A DNA stretch of 64,000 nt from Trueperella pyogenes (GCF_001070855.1 NZ_JVLH01000004.1:17037-81036), one strand, 5' to 3'; shown: positions 9,401-19,407, numbered from the stretch's first letter. Notes: generated from the sequence alone by a model not told the origin. Numbers and translations are program-made.

Positions 9401-9463
9401 AAGGATTCGTTCCTTCAATGTGCGTGTCACACGCTGCATGAGGATTTCTTTATTATCGTGCAT
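6413..9463 (-). CDS. Alpha-mannosidase (glycoside hydrolase family 38)
   Basis: Zinc-dependent alpha-mannosidase, about 1016 residues, with no signal peptide. Motifs: zinc ligands in GHAHIDSAWLWP (about 267-276), the nucleophile Asp381 in WLPDSFGYSAALPQ, and the second zinc-binding segment FHDILPGTS. The C-terminal half is the beta-sandwich region typical of GH38. Start ATG 9463 (MHDNKEIL) follows GGAGACGTG; an in-frame start 13 codons earlier has no ribosome-binding site. As first gene of the leftward operon it follows a promoter/operator region shared with the divergent LacI gene. It most likely removes alpha-mannose residues from imported glycan fragments before the GH5-like enzyme acts. 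Confidence 0.95.
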   Translation of the reverse strand: MHDNKEILMQRVTRTLKERILPREYTKISSLHVTQWRQPLEDGVISEPVRFAQAMKADFTPFELGQTWGGAWQTTWFKLHGQVPSDLELSQGQRLELRIDLGFEEHSVGFHAEALVRDPSGKTVKALNPRSRWLPVAQEAGSDIDYVIEAAANPLLLGIPPFQPTHDGDKLTASHEELYHFRQADLVVVNEDVYGLALDIQVLHEMIEATPHFGDHEWDVLLGLNRALDCLDLDDVVATAGAAREVLKPFMEAAAYPGAHRISAVGHAHIDSAWLWPLRETRRKVNRTLANVVRLIEDGSSLIFALPAAQHVAWLKEDDPELFERVRELVAKGRIVPVGGMWVEPDAVLPGGEAMCRQLVEGLDFFENELGASCQEIWLPDSFGYSAALPQIAREAGIERFLTQKISWNQVNTFPHHTLLWEGIDGSRIFTHFPPMDTYGAEVTGQNLTHAVENFKDKGHASVSLMPFGYGDGGGGPTREMLERIDRFRSLRGAPEVVMETPKQFFDRALEDADQIPVWVGELYLELHRGTFTSQIDAKQGNRRGESILRETELWCSYAAIQGLMDYPYEELRSYWRTLLLCQFHDILPGTSIAWVYREVRELHKQIREGCEALIQKALTVLTASSKDGQSGELLANASSFSLHGTAPLSVAAPVEEKDSQGVHLLQVDDGYEITNAFFKARVSTSGELTSLREIESDREWIPAGQKAGEFHIHQDFPNMWDAWDLDPFYRNSLRVVTDRSVSNVVVEHDRVEIHSTARIDSSSMELVWIFTSGSKAIDFHVEADWHEHEKLLKLSIPVELHTDHAQYETQMGYITRPTHENTSWDAYRFEVSAHRWVRLENASRSWAIANDATYGWDVTRHQNDRRGTWSQVRATLVKSARFPDPDQDQGHHQWNFRIVPDASVLEAVAAGQQINLGEREINGAPVDAPFSVDGAVVESVALAPDRSGDLVIRLYEAEGGPSRVTFRAPKAGSVTACDLRYRPSESEPELRGGQGEWSFDLSAFQITTLRVSFAK

Positions 9464-9509
9464 CACGTCTCCGTCTTCTGCAGCACCTCTACTTCGAGGC
9501 ACTGCGTTC

Positions 9510-9534
9510 AGAATAACAACTAATCCGGTTTAGT
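9510..9534. promoter_or_regulatory. LacI-type operator and candidate promoter of the mannosidase operon
   Basis: Positions 9519-9534 read ACTAATCCGGTTTAGT, a 16-bp near-palindrome (14 of 16 positions symmetric) around a central CG, as expected of LacI-family operators. On the minus strand a TANNNT -10 (TATTCT, 9515-9510) lies just downstream, so a bound repressor would block the promoter. It lies between the divergent GH38 and lacI genes, consistent with repression of both. A weaker half-symmetric GTAA-N8-TTAC occurs at 9548-9563. Confidence 0.6.
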
Positions 9535-9582
9535 ACGAGGTAAACTTGTAACAATCCGATTACGACCAGAGAAGGTGTCGCG

Positions 9583-10590
9583 ATGGCGCGTCCAACAATC
9601 CGTGATATTGCGCGAGAAGCAGGCGTCTCCCGCGCAGCCGTATCATTCGCCCTCAACGATCGTCCCGGCGTTTCGCCTACCACACGGGCAAGAATAATCG
9701 ATATCGCGGCCAAGATGGGATGGCGCCCAAATGCGACAGCACGTGCACTTTCCTCCTCACGTTCCAACGCAATTGGCTTGGTCTTACAACGCCCGCGTGT
9801 CAATAATTCTTCAGAACGCTTCTTCTTCGAATTCATTACCGGTATCCAAGACGCTTTAGACAACAGCGGCATTGATCTTCTCCTTCACCTTTCCCACTCA
9901 ATGGAAGAAGAACTCAAGGCATACGAAAACTGGTGGGCCCAAGGACGCGTCGACGGAACGATTGTGGTTGACCCTCGTGATGACGATCCCCGTCCAGCAA
10001 AACTCAACGAATACGGGCTTCCGACCGTCGTTATTGGGCAAAAGTTTGATGAATGCGGCGCAGTTATTGGTGACGATGAACAGATGGTGCGCCTTCTTGC
10101 ACTTCACTTGGCCGAGCAAGGGTGCCGACACATCGCATTCGTCTGCGGCTCTTCATCCTTCACACACATCCAGCAACGCATTGCCACCCTGCACGATTTT
10201 GGTCAGGAGTGCGGAATCTCAATTACTATCGCGGCGAATAACGAGTTTTCCGAGGCCTCGGCCCTTCATGCGACACGAGCACTATTAGCTACAACCAACC
10301 TTCCTGACGGGATCATCTTTGCTAACGAAATCCTGACCTTAGGCGGCCTGCAGGCAATCACTCACGCGGGACTGAAAACCGGTAAGGATATTAAGGTCTG
10401 CTCCTGCGAAGACTCCCCCATGTTAGGAATGTTCTCTCCCGCTGTAACTGCTATATCTCGAAATCCCGCAACGCTTGGGTTTGCGGGTGCACAACTCCTT
10501 CTGGAGCAACTACACGGCGAAAGCCCACGCACAGTTTCCGATCAAGAACCCACGCTTATCGCTCGATCTTCAACTACGTCAACCCAATAA
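9583..10590 (+). CDS. LacI-family transcriptional regulator of the mannosidase locus
   Basis: A 335-residue repressor with the N-terminal LacI helix-turn-helix (TIRDIAREAGVSRAAVSFAL), a hinge helix (ARALSSSRS) and a periplasmic-binding-protein-like effector domain. It is divergently transcribed from the GH38-led operon with about 120 bp between the starts, and the palindrome at 9519-9534 is a plausible operator. Start ATG 9583 has GAGAAGG upstream. The effector is probably a mannose-containing sugar; this is inferred from the neighbouring enzymes only. Confidence 0.92.
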   Translation: MARPTIRDIAREAGVSRAAVSFALNDRPGVSPTTRARIIDIAAKMGWRPNATARALSSSRSNAIGLVLQRPRVNNSSERFFFEFITGIQDALDNSGIDLLLHLSHSMEEELKAYENWWAQGRVDGTIVVDPRDDDPRPAKLNEYGLPTVVIGQKFDECGAVIGDDEQMVRLLALHLAEQGCRHIAFVCGSSSFTHIQQRIATLHDFGQECGISITIAANNEFSEASALHATRALLATTNLPDGIIFANEILTLGGLQAITHAGLKTGKDIKVCSCEDSPMLGMFSPAVTAISRNPATLGFAGAQLLLEQLHGESPRTVSDQEPTLIARSSTTSTQ

Positions 10591-10692
10591 GCTACTCATC
10601 CTCTAATTGGAGATGAGTGAAAACACATACGCCTGCCTTTGATGACAATAGGGATTTTAGTAAGCTTTCCCTTATCTAATTAAGGAAGGTAT

Positions 10693-12108
10693 ATGCCTCG
10701 TCATCGTATTGTCATCATTGGTTCCGGCTTTGCAGGATTGACTGCCGCACGTCGCCTCAAGCATGCAAACGCCGACATCACCATTCTTGCCCGTACATCA
10801 CACCATCTTTTCCAGCCTCTCCTCTACCAGGTTGCGACCGGAATTCTCTCTGAGGGTGATATCGCACCAACTACGCGCGAAATCTTACGCAAGCAGAAGA
10901 ACGTGACCGTTCTGCAGGCGCTCGTCGAGGAGATCGACGTCGAGGCTCGCGTCGTCAAGTGGCGCAACCACAACAAGCATGAGCGCACCGAATATGACAC
11001 GCTGATCGTGGCGGCGGGCGCGGGCCAGTCCTACTTCGGTAACGATCACTTCGCGGTGTTCGCGCCGGGCATGAAGACGATCGACGACGCCCTGGAGCTG
11101 CGCGCGCGTATTTTCGGCGCCTTCGAGCTGGCCGAGATCGAGACCGACCCGGCTGCGGTCGAGAAGCTCCTGACCTTCGTCGTCGTGGGCGCAGGCCCGA
11201 CCGGCGTTGAGATGGCCGGACAGATCCGCGAGCTCGCCTCTCGCACTCTCAAGGGCGAGTTCCGCAACATCGACCCGACCAAGGCGCGCGTCATCCTGGT
11301 GGACGGCGCCGAGCATCCGCTCCCCCCGTTCGGCGAGGAGCTCGGTATTAAGACCGAAGAGGCCCTGGCCAAGCTCGGCGTCGAGATGAAGATGAACGCC
11401 TTCGTCACCGACGTGGACTCCGAGGGCGTGACACTGAAGTACAAGTCCGGCGAGGAAGAGCGGATCGAGTCCGTGTGCAAGGTATGGGCCGCCGGCGTCG
11501 CCGCAAGCCCGCTGGGCCGCGCGCTGGGCGAGGCAACGGGTGCCGAGGTGGACCGCGCAGGGCGCGTCACCGTCGACAAGGATCTCACCCTGCCAGGCCA
11601 CCCCGAGATCTTCGTGCTTGGTGACATGATGGCATTCCCGGGCGTGCCGGGCGTCGCTCAGGGCGCGATCCAGTCCGCGCGCTTCGCCGCCGACACGATC
11701 GCCGCCCGCCTGTCGGGCCGCGCACCCAAGGCCACCGAGTTCTCCTACTTCGACAAGGGCTCGATGGCGACGATCGCGCGTTTTAAGGCCGTCGTGAAGA
11801 TGGGTAACAAGAAGCTCACCGGCTTCGTCGCGTGGGTGGCCTGGTGTTTCCTGCACCTGCTCTACATCGTCGGCTTCAAGTCGCAGGTGGGCACGCTGGT
11901 GAGCTGGTTCTTCAGCTTTCTGTCCGGCGCACGCCCCCAGCGTACGACCACAAACCAGCAATTGGTTGCGCGTCTAGCGATGGAGCAGCTGGGTAGCGGA
12001 GTTTCCGGCAAGCTTGTCGCCGGAGAAGACGTCGTTGAAGAGATCGTTCAGGCAGCTCAAGAAGAAGTTCACGAGGCCGAGGATTCGCAGCCAGATAACG
12101 CTGAGTAG
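10693..12108 (+). CDS. ndh: Type II NADH dehydrogenase (NDH-2)
   Basis: Membrane-associated flavoprotein that oxidises NADH and reduces quinone without pumping protons. The 471-residue protein has an FAD-binding N-terminal motif (IVIIGSGFAGLTAA), a second dinucleotide motif (VVVGAGPTGVEMAGQI), the second FAD motif (IFVLGDMMAFPG), and a C-terminal hydrophobic segment (FVAWVAWCFLHLLYIVGF) for membrane attachment, as in NDH-2. AAGGAAGG precedes ATG 10693. Composition is striking: hand counts give about 53-57 % G+C at the 5' end, 65-72 % over about 10,980-11,940, and about 55 % at the 3' end, suggesting that a homologous segment was replaced from a higher-G+C relative. Confidence 0.93.
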   Translation: MPRHRIVIIGSGFAGLTAARRLKHANADITILARTSHHLFQPLLYQVATGILSEGDIAPTTREILRKQKNVTVLQALVEEIDVEARVVKWRNHNKHERTEYDTLIVAAGAGQSYFGNDHFAVFAPGMKTIDDALELRARIFGAFELAEIETDPAAVEKLLTFVVVGAGPTGVEMAGQIRELASRTLKGEFRNIDPTKARVILVDGAEHPLPPFGEELGIKTEEALAKLGVEMKMNAFVTDVDSEGVTLKYKSGEEERIESVCKVWAAGVAASPLGRALGEATGAEVDRAGRVTVDKDLTLPGHPEIFVLGDMMAFPGVPGVAQGAIQSARFAADTIAARLSGRAPKATEFSYFDKGSMATIARFKAVVKMGNKKLTGFVAWVAWCFLHLLYIVGFKSQVGTLVSWFFSFLSGARPQRTTTNQQLVARLAMEQLGSGVSGKLVAGEDVVEEIVQAAQEEVHEAEDSQPDNAE

Positions 12109-12131
12109 ACGCCGCGTAGTTCTGCAAAAAG

Positions 12132-12166
12132 ATTGGGGTCGGAAGCTTAAGGCTTCCGACCCCAAT
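12132..12166. terminator. Terminator hairpin between ndh and tRNA-Val
   Basis: A perfect 15-bp stem (ATTGGGGTCGGAAGC at 12132-12146 with 12152-12166) closes a 5-base loop. It lies 23 bp after ndh and 4 bp past the 3' end of the opposing tRNA gene, so it can serve both converging transcripts. Confidence 0.8.
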
Positions 12167-12170
12167 TCTG

Positions 12171-12244
12171 TGGGCCCTACCGGGCTCGAACCGATGACCT
12201 TCTGGGTGTAAACCAGATGCTCTAGCCAACTGAGCTAAAGGCCC
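12171..12244 (-). tRNA. tRNA-Val (anticodon TAC)
   Basis: The reverse strand folds as a complete cloverleaf: acceptor GGGCCTT pairing with AGGGCCC, D-arm GCTC/GAGC, anticodon stem TCTGG/CCAGA with loop TTTACAC (anticodon TAC, reading GUA), and a T-arm with TTCGAGC. The discriminator base is A, and no CCA is encoded. It is 74 nt long, and the terminator hairpin follows directly. Confidence 0.93.
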
Positions 12245-12386
12245 AAAGCACGTTCTGTAATGAACGCACCAGTACAGCATAGAGTACAAGCAGCATTTAC
12301 TTGGAATCAGACGCTGTGAGATGCATTGCGCACGCTACAAAAGAGCGAGCGCAACACCGTTACGCAAGAATAAATTGCGCGAAAGC

Positions 12387-12785
12387 TCAGTGCTTTCTCG
12401 AACGTGCGGTTAGACGGATTCCGGCCCATTCAGGAGCCAGCGCACTTGCCGAAGTCGCGTGGAGCCCGGCAGTATGAGCAGCCTCTTCAACATCAGAAAC
12501 CGGGACAGTTCCGGGACGTCCGGGCTTGGGAATCAAGACCCAGATCAGGCCACCATCATCAAGGTTTGACATGGCATCGACCAACAGATCCGCCAGATCT
12601 TCCTCTTCGGCATCATCCGCGCGCCACCAAACGATCGCTCCATCGACGACATCTTCGTAGTCGGGATCGACAAGCTGATTACCGCTCTCTTCTTCAGCAA
12701 GTTGGCGCAGCGCTTGATCCGCATCATCGTCAACGTAGAACTCTTGAATAATCTGGCCCTTCGTGAACCCTAGCTTGACACTCAC
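12387..12785 (-). CDS. DUF3052 family protein
   Basis: Small acidic protein (132 residues) of the actinobacterial DUF3052 family, recognised by LGFTKGQIIQEFYVDDDAD, IVWWRADD and LIWVLIPKPGRPG. Its function is not established. I chose GTG 12785 (VSVKLGF) because AAGGGGA lies at good spacing before it; a GTG seven codons earlier has no such signal. It is divergent from aceE, an arrangement shared with other actinobacteria, where DUF3052 genes neighbour aceE. Confidence 0.85.
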   Translation of the reverse strand: MSVKLGFTKGQIIQEFYVDDDADQALRQLAEEESGNQLVDPDYEDVVDGAIVWWRADDAEEEDLADLLVDAMSNLDDGGLIWVLIPKPGRPGTVPVSDVEEAAHTAGLHATSASALAPEWAGIRLTARSRKH

Positions 12786-13064
12786 CGGAGTTCCCCTTCG
12801 AGCCACGACACAGACAGTGTTACATCGCTTTTCACGGCTTCAATCGTAATGCACGCAGCGCAATTATTTTTTGTTTCTCTCGATTCCTGTGATTTTCTCA
12901 GCAAAGCACCATCTTTGTCCTTGACAAATGAGGCGTGAATCATGGGTCTGAAGTCCCATTTTCACTCGCATTTTCCACGCGCAGGTACCAAAATAGACCT
13001 GTAAGCACGAGGGCGTGCCCCACCAGGCGCTTCCGCTAAGTTAATCAGAGGAGTTCGAGATCCA
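12786..13064. other. Divergent promoter region of DUF3052 and aceE
   Basis: 279 bp without a gene. It contains TTGACA at about 12923-12928, but no good TANNNT lies 16-18 bases downstream, so I do not assign the aceE promoter. AGAGGAG ahead of GTG 13065 is the aceE ribosome-binding site, at long spacing. Confidence 0.4.
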
Positions 13065-15797
<2,733 letters not shown>

Positions 15798-15838
15798 ACA
15801 CTCCTAAGCCTGCGTAACAACAAGCGCAGGCAAAGTGC

Positions 15839-15871
15839 TGGGTGGTGAGGTTCTCGAAACCTCACCACCCA
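15839..15871 (+). terminator. Rho-independent terminator of aceE
   Basis: 14-bp perfect stem (TGGGTGGTGAGGTT at 15839-15852 with 15858-15871), 5-base loop, followed by CTTTTCGTT. A smaller 7-bp hairpin (GCCTGCG at 15808-15814 with 15825-15831) precedes it. Confidence 0.85.
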
Positions 15872-16014
15872 CTTTTCGTTCTGCTATCAAAACAACACAG
15901 ATTAATAGCAAGAGTCTGAAAGTTGAAACTGCTTGTGCTCTTTCAGTCTCTGGCGTAGTGTCTGTTGTACAAGCAGCGATGCAACGTGTCAGTGGCGATG
16001 TGGAGGTAAGTAGA

Positions 16015-17625
16015 GTGTTACCTGAATCTGCAGTAATTACCCCCCCTCAGCAACACTGTGTCGGAACTCCCCAATCAAGCTACAACGGGATTGAAACAAT
16101 CTCATGGGATTTCACAACAAATGTTGATGCAATGTTTGCTGCCGACACCCTATTCCAAACTTTGATTGATAACCTTACCAATGCAGCGAACCACGCTTAT
16201 GCCGCTAGACGTATCATGGAAGGTCAGGCAGCAGCGTGCGTTCCACTGGCGCGAGGAGATTTAAGCCGTATCGAAAACTCGGCATTAGACATCGCAACAC
16301 TCGTTAAGACCTTGCGGAGCACACTATCTACCTATGCGTGGAGTATGAAAAAAATCCGTGACGACTTCCGATCGATAACCGCTGACGCACAAAAGGCATC
16401 TCTAGCCGTCAGTACATGTGGAGAAAGCGCGTTTATTCATCTAGAGGATTCCCAGCGTGCATCTCTACAGTCTTTGTTCGATTCTTTAGCTCAGCGATGC
16501 TCATGGGCAAAAACTGCAATGGAGCGAGCAAACTATGAATTTAGTGCTGACCTTGCCAAAATCGACACAAGCTTCATTGAACAATTACTCTTGGATCTGG
16601 TTAAACGTTTTAAAGATAAGTTCATCCCCCCAACGGGACATAACGCAGCCTTCAACATGCCAAAGTATCTTCAAGGCTTACTCTCCGAGGGCGCAAAGAC
16701 TGTACATGGCATCTATTTGTACGCTGAACACGCTTCCTTCTCACCCGGTGAGCAGTTTAAAAACTCGCCAAAATTAAAACGCTTTCTTGCACGCGGAAAA
16801 TTTGAGAATTGGAAGCCGCAACGTGGTAAACACGCAAAAATCACCATCGAAACTCCACTTGAACCCCTGCCTCGCTCTGGAGCTACAGGCACAGCAGAAG
16901 CAGCCGTGACCACTAGTACACTCCCAAAGTCTGTCACTCTTATCGAAAAAGGGGGCAAGATCGGAGGTGGTGCAATCGCGATCCTTGGCGGCGGAATTAC
17001 TGCTTACGAGTCCTATCAATCCGATACCTACCACCATCCCGGAATGGGCGAAGGGACAAAAATCGCGCGTGCCGGCATCAAAGGTGCGTTAAGTGCTGGT
17101 GGCGGCTGGGGCGGCGCAGTGCTAGGCGCAAAAGTTGGGGCTGCAGTCGGAGCCTCGCTAGGTCCTCTCGGAATTGTTGCAGGAAGTATAGTTGGTGGTC
17201 TTCTAGGCGGGTGGCTAGGAGGCAACATAGGCAACGGTAGCGCAACATTTTTCAACAGTCACGCGCGTCCTCTTAGGGAAAATTATGGATTCAAGCATTC
17301 TTTTTACTGCTTTAGGTTTTCCTTTTGGCTGTTTGGGACTGTACGTCTGGTACATCGAGACATATACGGACACCCCATTGGCCCAGTTTTGGCGGGCATA
17401 CAGCAAGGAGAATGTACCACGGCGCGTCAACGAAATTGCCATTCCGTTGTGGATGCTTTGCATGATCTCAGGTTCTCTCTTGCTGTTTTCTATAAAGATC
17501 GCTCTGCCACAGCCCATCCAATCGGTTTTTGCTGGAAGTATTCCTTTCTTCCTCATGCTCAGCATCGTCTTTTTATTGCCGATTCCAATTCCACACCTAG
17601 TGGACCAACAATGGCAGTGGCATAA
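16015..17625 (+). CDS. Large helical protein with glycine-zipper C terminus, putative ESX/T7SS-type effector
   Basis: Not recognised as a named family. The GTG at 16015 is the best start because GGAGG lies eight bases upstream; in-frame codons before it run back into the aceE terminator. Residues about 30-210 are strongly helical (NVDAMFAADTLFQTLIDNL, ALDIATLVKTLRSTLSTYAW), like LXG/WXG-type secretion domains. A Pro/Ala linker follows, then about 330-420 is hydrophobic and glycine-rich (GGGAIAILGGGITAYESY, VGAAVGASLGPLGIVAGSIV, GGLLGGWLGGNIGNG), a glycine-zipper or membrane-inserting pattern. The final 113 residues are read over the start of the next gene in another frame and look like a shadow of it, so the real protein may end near 17275. 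Its gene is A+T-richer than aceE. It is first of four tandem genes. Confidence 0.7.
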   Translation: MLPESAVITPPQQHCVGTPQSSYNGIETISWDFTTNVDAMFAADTLFQTLIDNLTNAANHAYAARRIMEGQAAACVPLARGDLSRIENSALDIATLVKTLRSTLSTYAWSMKKIRDDFRSITADAQKASLAVSTCGESAFIHLEDSQRASLQSLFDSLAQRCSWAKTAMERANYEFSADLAKIDTSFIEQLLLDLVKRFKDKFIPPTGHNAAFNMPKYLQGLLSEGAKTVHGIYLYAEHASFSPGEQFKNSPKLKRFLARGKFENWKPQRGKHAKITIETPLEPLPRSGATGTAEAAVTTSTLPKSVTLIEKGGKIGGGAIAILGGGITAYESYQSDTYHHPGMGEGTKIARAGIKGALSAGGGWGGAVLGAKVGAAVGASLGPLGIVAGSIVGGLLGGWLGGNIGNGSATFFNSHARPLRENYGFKHSFYCFRFSFWLFGTVRLVHRDIYGHPIGPVLAGIQQGECTTARQRNCHSVVDALHDLRFSLAVFYKDRSATAHPIGFCWKYSFLPHAQHRLFIADSNSTPSGPTMAVA

Positions 17626-18190
17626 ACGCCACGGCTTTATTGACGAAAACGGAAAGATCATCCCCCCGACCCCTCACCAAACCATTTATTGCTCGTACAC
17701 CCTTGGAGGTGAAACCGTGACCATCCAAACAAGCATGGAACTACCCGAGACATGGCGAGCACTCGATCTCAATAACCCCAATTCCCCCCTCATCCCTCAT
17801 CTCCCCCATACATCGACGACACTCAACAACCTCAAAAACTCACTCTTCATCGCTGTCAGCATCCCCGAAAGAACCACAGGGTTCCGACCTAACCTCATCA
17901 TCACAATGGATCCGACCGGCCAAAATCCCATTCCCCTGGAAGACGCAATCCCAGGATGGCTAACAATCGAAGAAGTTCCATTCCCCATCCACAGTCCAGA
18001 CGCAACCATGTCAAGCGGAATCTACATAGATGACCAGCAGTCCTACACCGCTATCCAATGGACGTGGACACAAAGAATTGCAGAACATAATATCCGCATT
18101 TATGCCACAGCGACATCTACAACAACCCACATCAACCACATCGCCGACGACCTACCAGACATGATCAGTAGCCTAGAAATCACACAATGA
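17285..18190 (+). CDS. Membrane protein with C-terminal soluble domain, possible immunity or accessory protein
   Basis: A 301-residue protein with hydrophobic segments at about residues 3-24, 51-72 and 82-105, followed by a cytoplasmic or extracellular domain of about 170 residues. That domain contains RPNLIITMD, YTAIQWTW and a final IRIYATATSTTTHINHIADD, which recalls the LpqN/Mog1-like fold found in actinobacterial envelope proteins; this is a tentative resemblance. Start ATG 17285 lies inside the apparent coding frame of the preceding gene, after AGGGAAA. The stop overlaps the next start as ATGA. If the upstream product is a membrane-acting toxin, this protein could be its immunity partner, but it could equally be a secretion accessory. 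Confidence 0.65.
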   Translation: MDSSILFTALGFPFGCLGLYVWYIETYTDTPLAQFWRAYSKENVPRRVNEIAIPLWMLCMISGSLLLFSIKIALPQPIQSVFAGSIPFFLMLSIVFLLPIPIPHLVDQQWQWHKRHGFIDENGKIIPPTPHQTIYCSYTLGGETVTIQTSMELPETWRALDLNNPNSPLIPHLPHTSTTLNNLKNSLFIAVSIPERTTGFRPNLIITMDPTGQNPIPLEDAIPGWLTIEEVPFPIHSPDATMSSGIYIDDQQSYTAIQWTWTQRIAEHNIRIYATATSTTTHINHIADDLPDMISSLEITQ

Positions 18191-19002
18191 ACACCAATAC
18201 ACCAAATCCCAATCGCCCCGCGATCGTCATCCCCACAACCTTCGCTCCCTCTTTCATCAGTGTGGCCATCAACCCCCATAATGGTTTTGAAGAATGGAAA
18301 CACGTGGAAACACGCGCCGGGCGCCACTTATCGGAAGTATCGACGGGAAGCTCCCTAACACCCACTGCGCAGGCGCTGCTCGCGCCAATTGCCGCATGCA
18401 CCGGACCAATTACCGTCTATTCGTGCTCCCCCGCATATACAACCGATGCCACACGCAAGTTATGTGTATTCCAAGCAAAGGACCACTCGACAGTCCTTCG
18501 TAGCGTTGGCGACACAACTCACGTATATCTCGTTGATACCGAGGAAGTTCCTCATGTGGTCCTAGCAAATAGCCCTTTACACACCCGCGAAGGGGACAAT
18601 GACGCTCCGCACTATATTTTCGATGAAGCAATTCGCGCAATGAGTCACGCAAATTTCGAGCAAGTACAAAGGCTCCTTGCTGATTCCATCACTCAAGATA
18701 AGTACCGCAATTTCGCGTCATATATACAAAACGGGCTCTGGGAATACGCAGCGTGGACACGATGGAGGCGAACAGCCACGACCTATGCTCCTACTTCAAG
18801 CGTTACTACACTCTCCACGCCAGCGTCAAGTTATCGCTTTGAAACACCTTTAGTTCCTGAGAGCTATCTATCCGCTACTACCTCATTACCATCAAAGGCA
18901 AAGAACAGACCGTACGCTCCCCTAGAGGCGTGCTACGAAACACTGCTCTGGTGCGAACTGGCGGCCTACTTTAACTTCACGCCACACACGCTTAAATACT
19001 AG
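18187..19002 (+). CDS. Unrecognised protein, possibly EspG-like ESX chaperone
   Basis: 271 residues, no signal peptide or membrane segment. The central part alternates beta strands and helices (LLAPIAACTGPITVYSCS, KLCVFQAKD, THVYLVDTEEVPHVVLANSP), a layout similar to EspG proteins that bind ESX substrates; the match is by eye and weak. A helical C-terminal half follows, with a Ser/Thr-rich stretch at about 195-240. Its start overlaps the previous stop by four bases (ATGA), so it is translationally coupled. The next gene begins 10 bp after its stop, behind AGGAG. Low G+C matches the rest of the cassette. Confidence 0.6.
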   Translation: MNTNTPNPNRPAIVIPTTFAPSFISVAINPHNGFEEWKHVETRAGRHLSEVSTGSSLTPTAQALLAPIAACTGPITVYSCSPAYTTDATRKLCVFQAKDHSTVLRSVGDTTHVYLVDTEEVPHVVLANSPLHTREGDNDAPHYIFDEAIRAMSHANFEQVQRLLADSITQDKYRNFASYIQNGLWEYAAWTRWRRTATTYAPTSSVTTLSTPASSYRFETPLVPESYLSATTSLPSKAKNRPYAPLEACYETLLWCELAAYFNFTPHTLKY

Positions 19003-19012
19003 GAGCCGTTAA

Positions 19013-19312
19013 ATGTATGACTTCATCGAATGGAACCCTGAACAGGTAGCCGAGTGCGCAAAAAAGTGTGATGCTGCAGGTGAGATCTTCTCAAAAAGCA
19101 AGCTCACCTCAATTTCTACCGGCGCTCAACACCAAGAAGATCTTGACGAACTTATTCAAGATATTAACGGGCTTATCGCGGGGCTCACACTTGCATGCGC
19201 TGGAGTCTCACAAGCAACAACAGCGGTCAATCAAGCCTTCCAGGAAACAGAAGAACAGAACCGCCATGCGTTAGAAACAGATAAGATTTACGGTCACAAC
19301 AAAGGCAAGTAA
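19013..19312 (+). CDS. WXG100/EspC-like small helical protein
   Basis: A 99-residue protein predicted as two long helices separated by a turn near SISTGAQ, with the opening EWNPEQVAECAKKCDAAG, resembling EspC-type and WXG100-type secreted proteins. The central WxG is absent. A YxxxE signature (YDFIE) occurs at residues 2-6, at the N terminus rather than at the usual C-terminal end. AGGAG lies seven bases before ATG 19013. Last gene of the cassette; a hairpin at 19359-19395 follows. The small-partner role is inferred from size, helical pattern and context. Confidence 0.65.
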   Translation: MYDFIEWNPEQVAECAKKCDAAGEIFSKSKLTSISTGAQHQEDLDELIQDINGLIAGLTLACAGVSQATTAVNQAFQETEEQNRHALETDKIYGHNKGK

Positions 19313-19358
19313 TACCGAAATCCCGACATACAAGCATCACCCATCAACGCATTAAAAG

Positions 19359-19395
19359 ACGGGTGTCGGGCAGCTTGCACCGGCCCGACACCCGT
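19359..19395 (-). terminator. Terminator between aspA and the ESX-like cassette
   Basis: 12-bp stem (ACGGGTGTCGGG at 19359-19370 with 19384-19395). On the minus strand it is followed by TCTTTTAAT, so it mainly ends aspA; it may also stop the converging cassette transcript. Confidence 0.8.
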
Positions 19396-19407
19396 TAAGT
19401 AAAGAAA

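Noticed and set aside
10885..11961. Long open frame on the minus strand opposite ndh (358 codons)
   Set aside because: It is the shadow of a G+C-rich gene; the plus strand encodes a full NDH-2 with both dinucleotide motifs.
12900..13000. Promoter of aceE at TTGACA
   Set aside because: No TANNNT at 16-18 bases downstream, so the position was not assigned.
15835..16014. Earlier start of the large ESX-like protein
   Set aside because: The ATG at 15835 lies just before the aceE terminator stem and has no ribosome-binding site; GTG 16015 with GGAGG is better.
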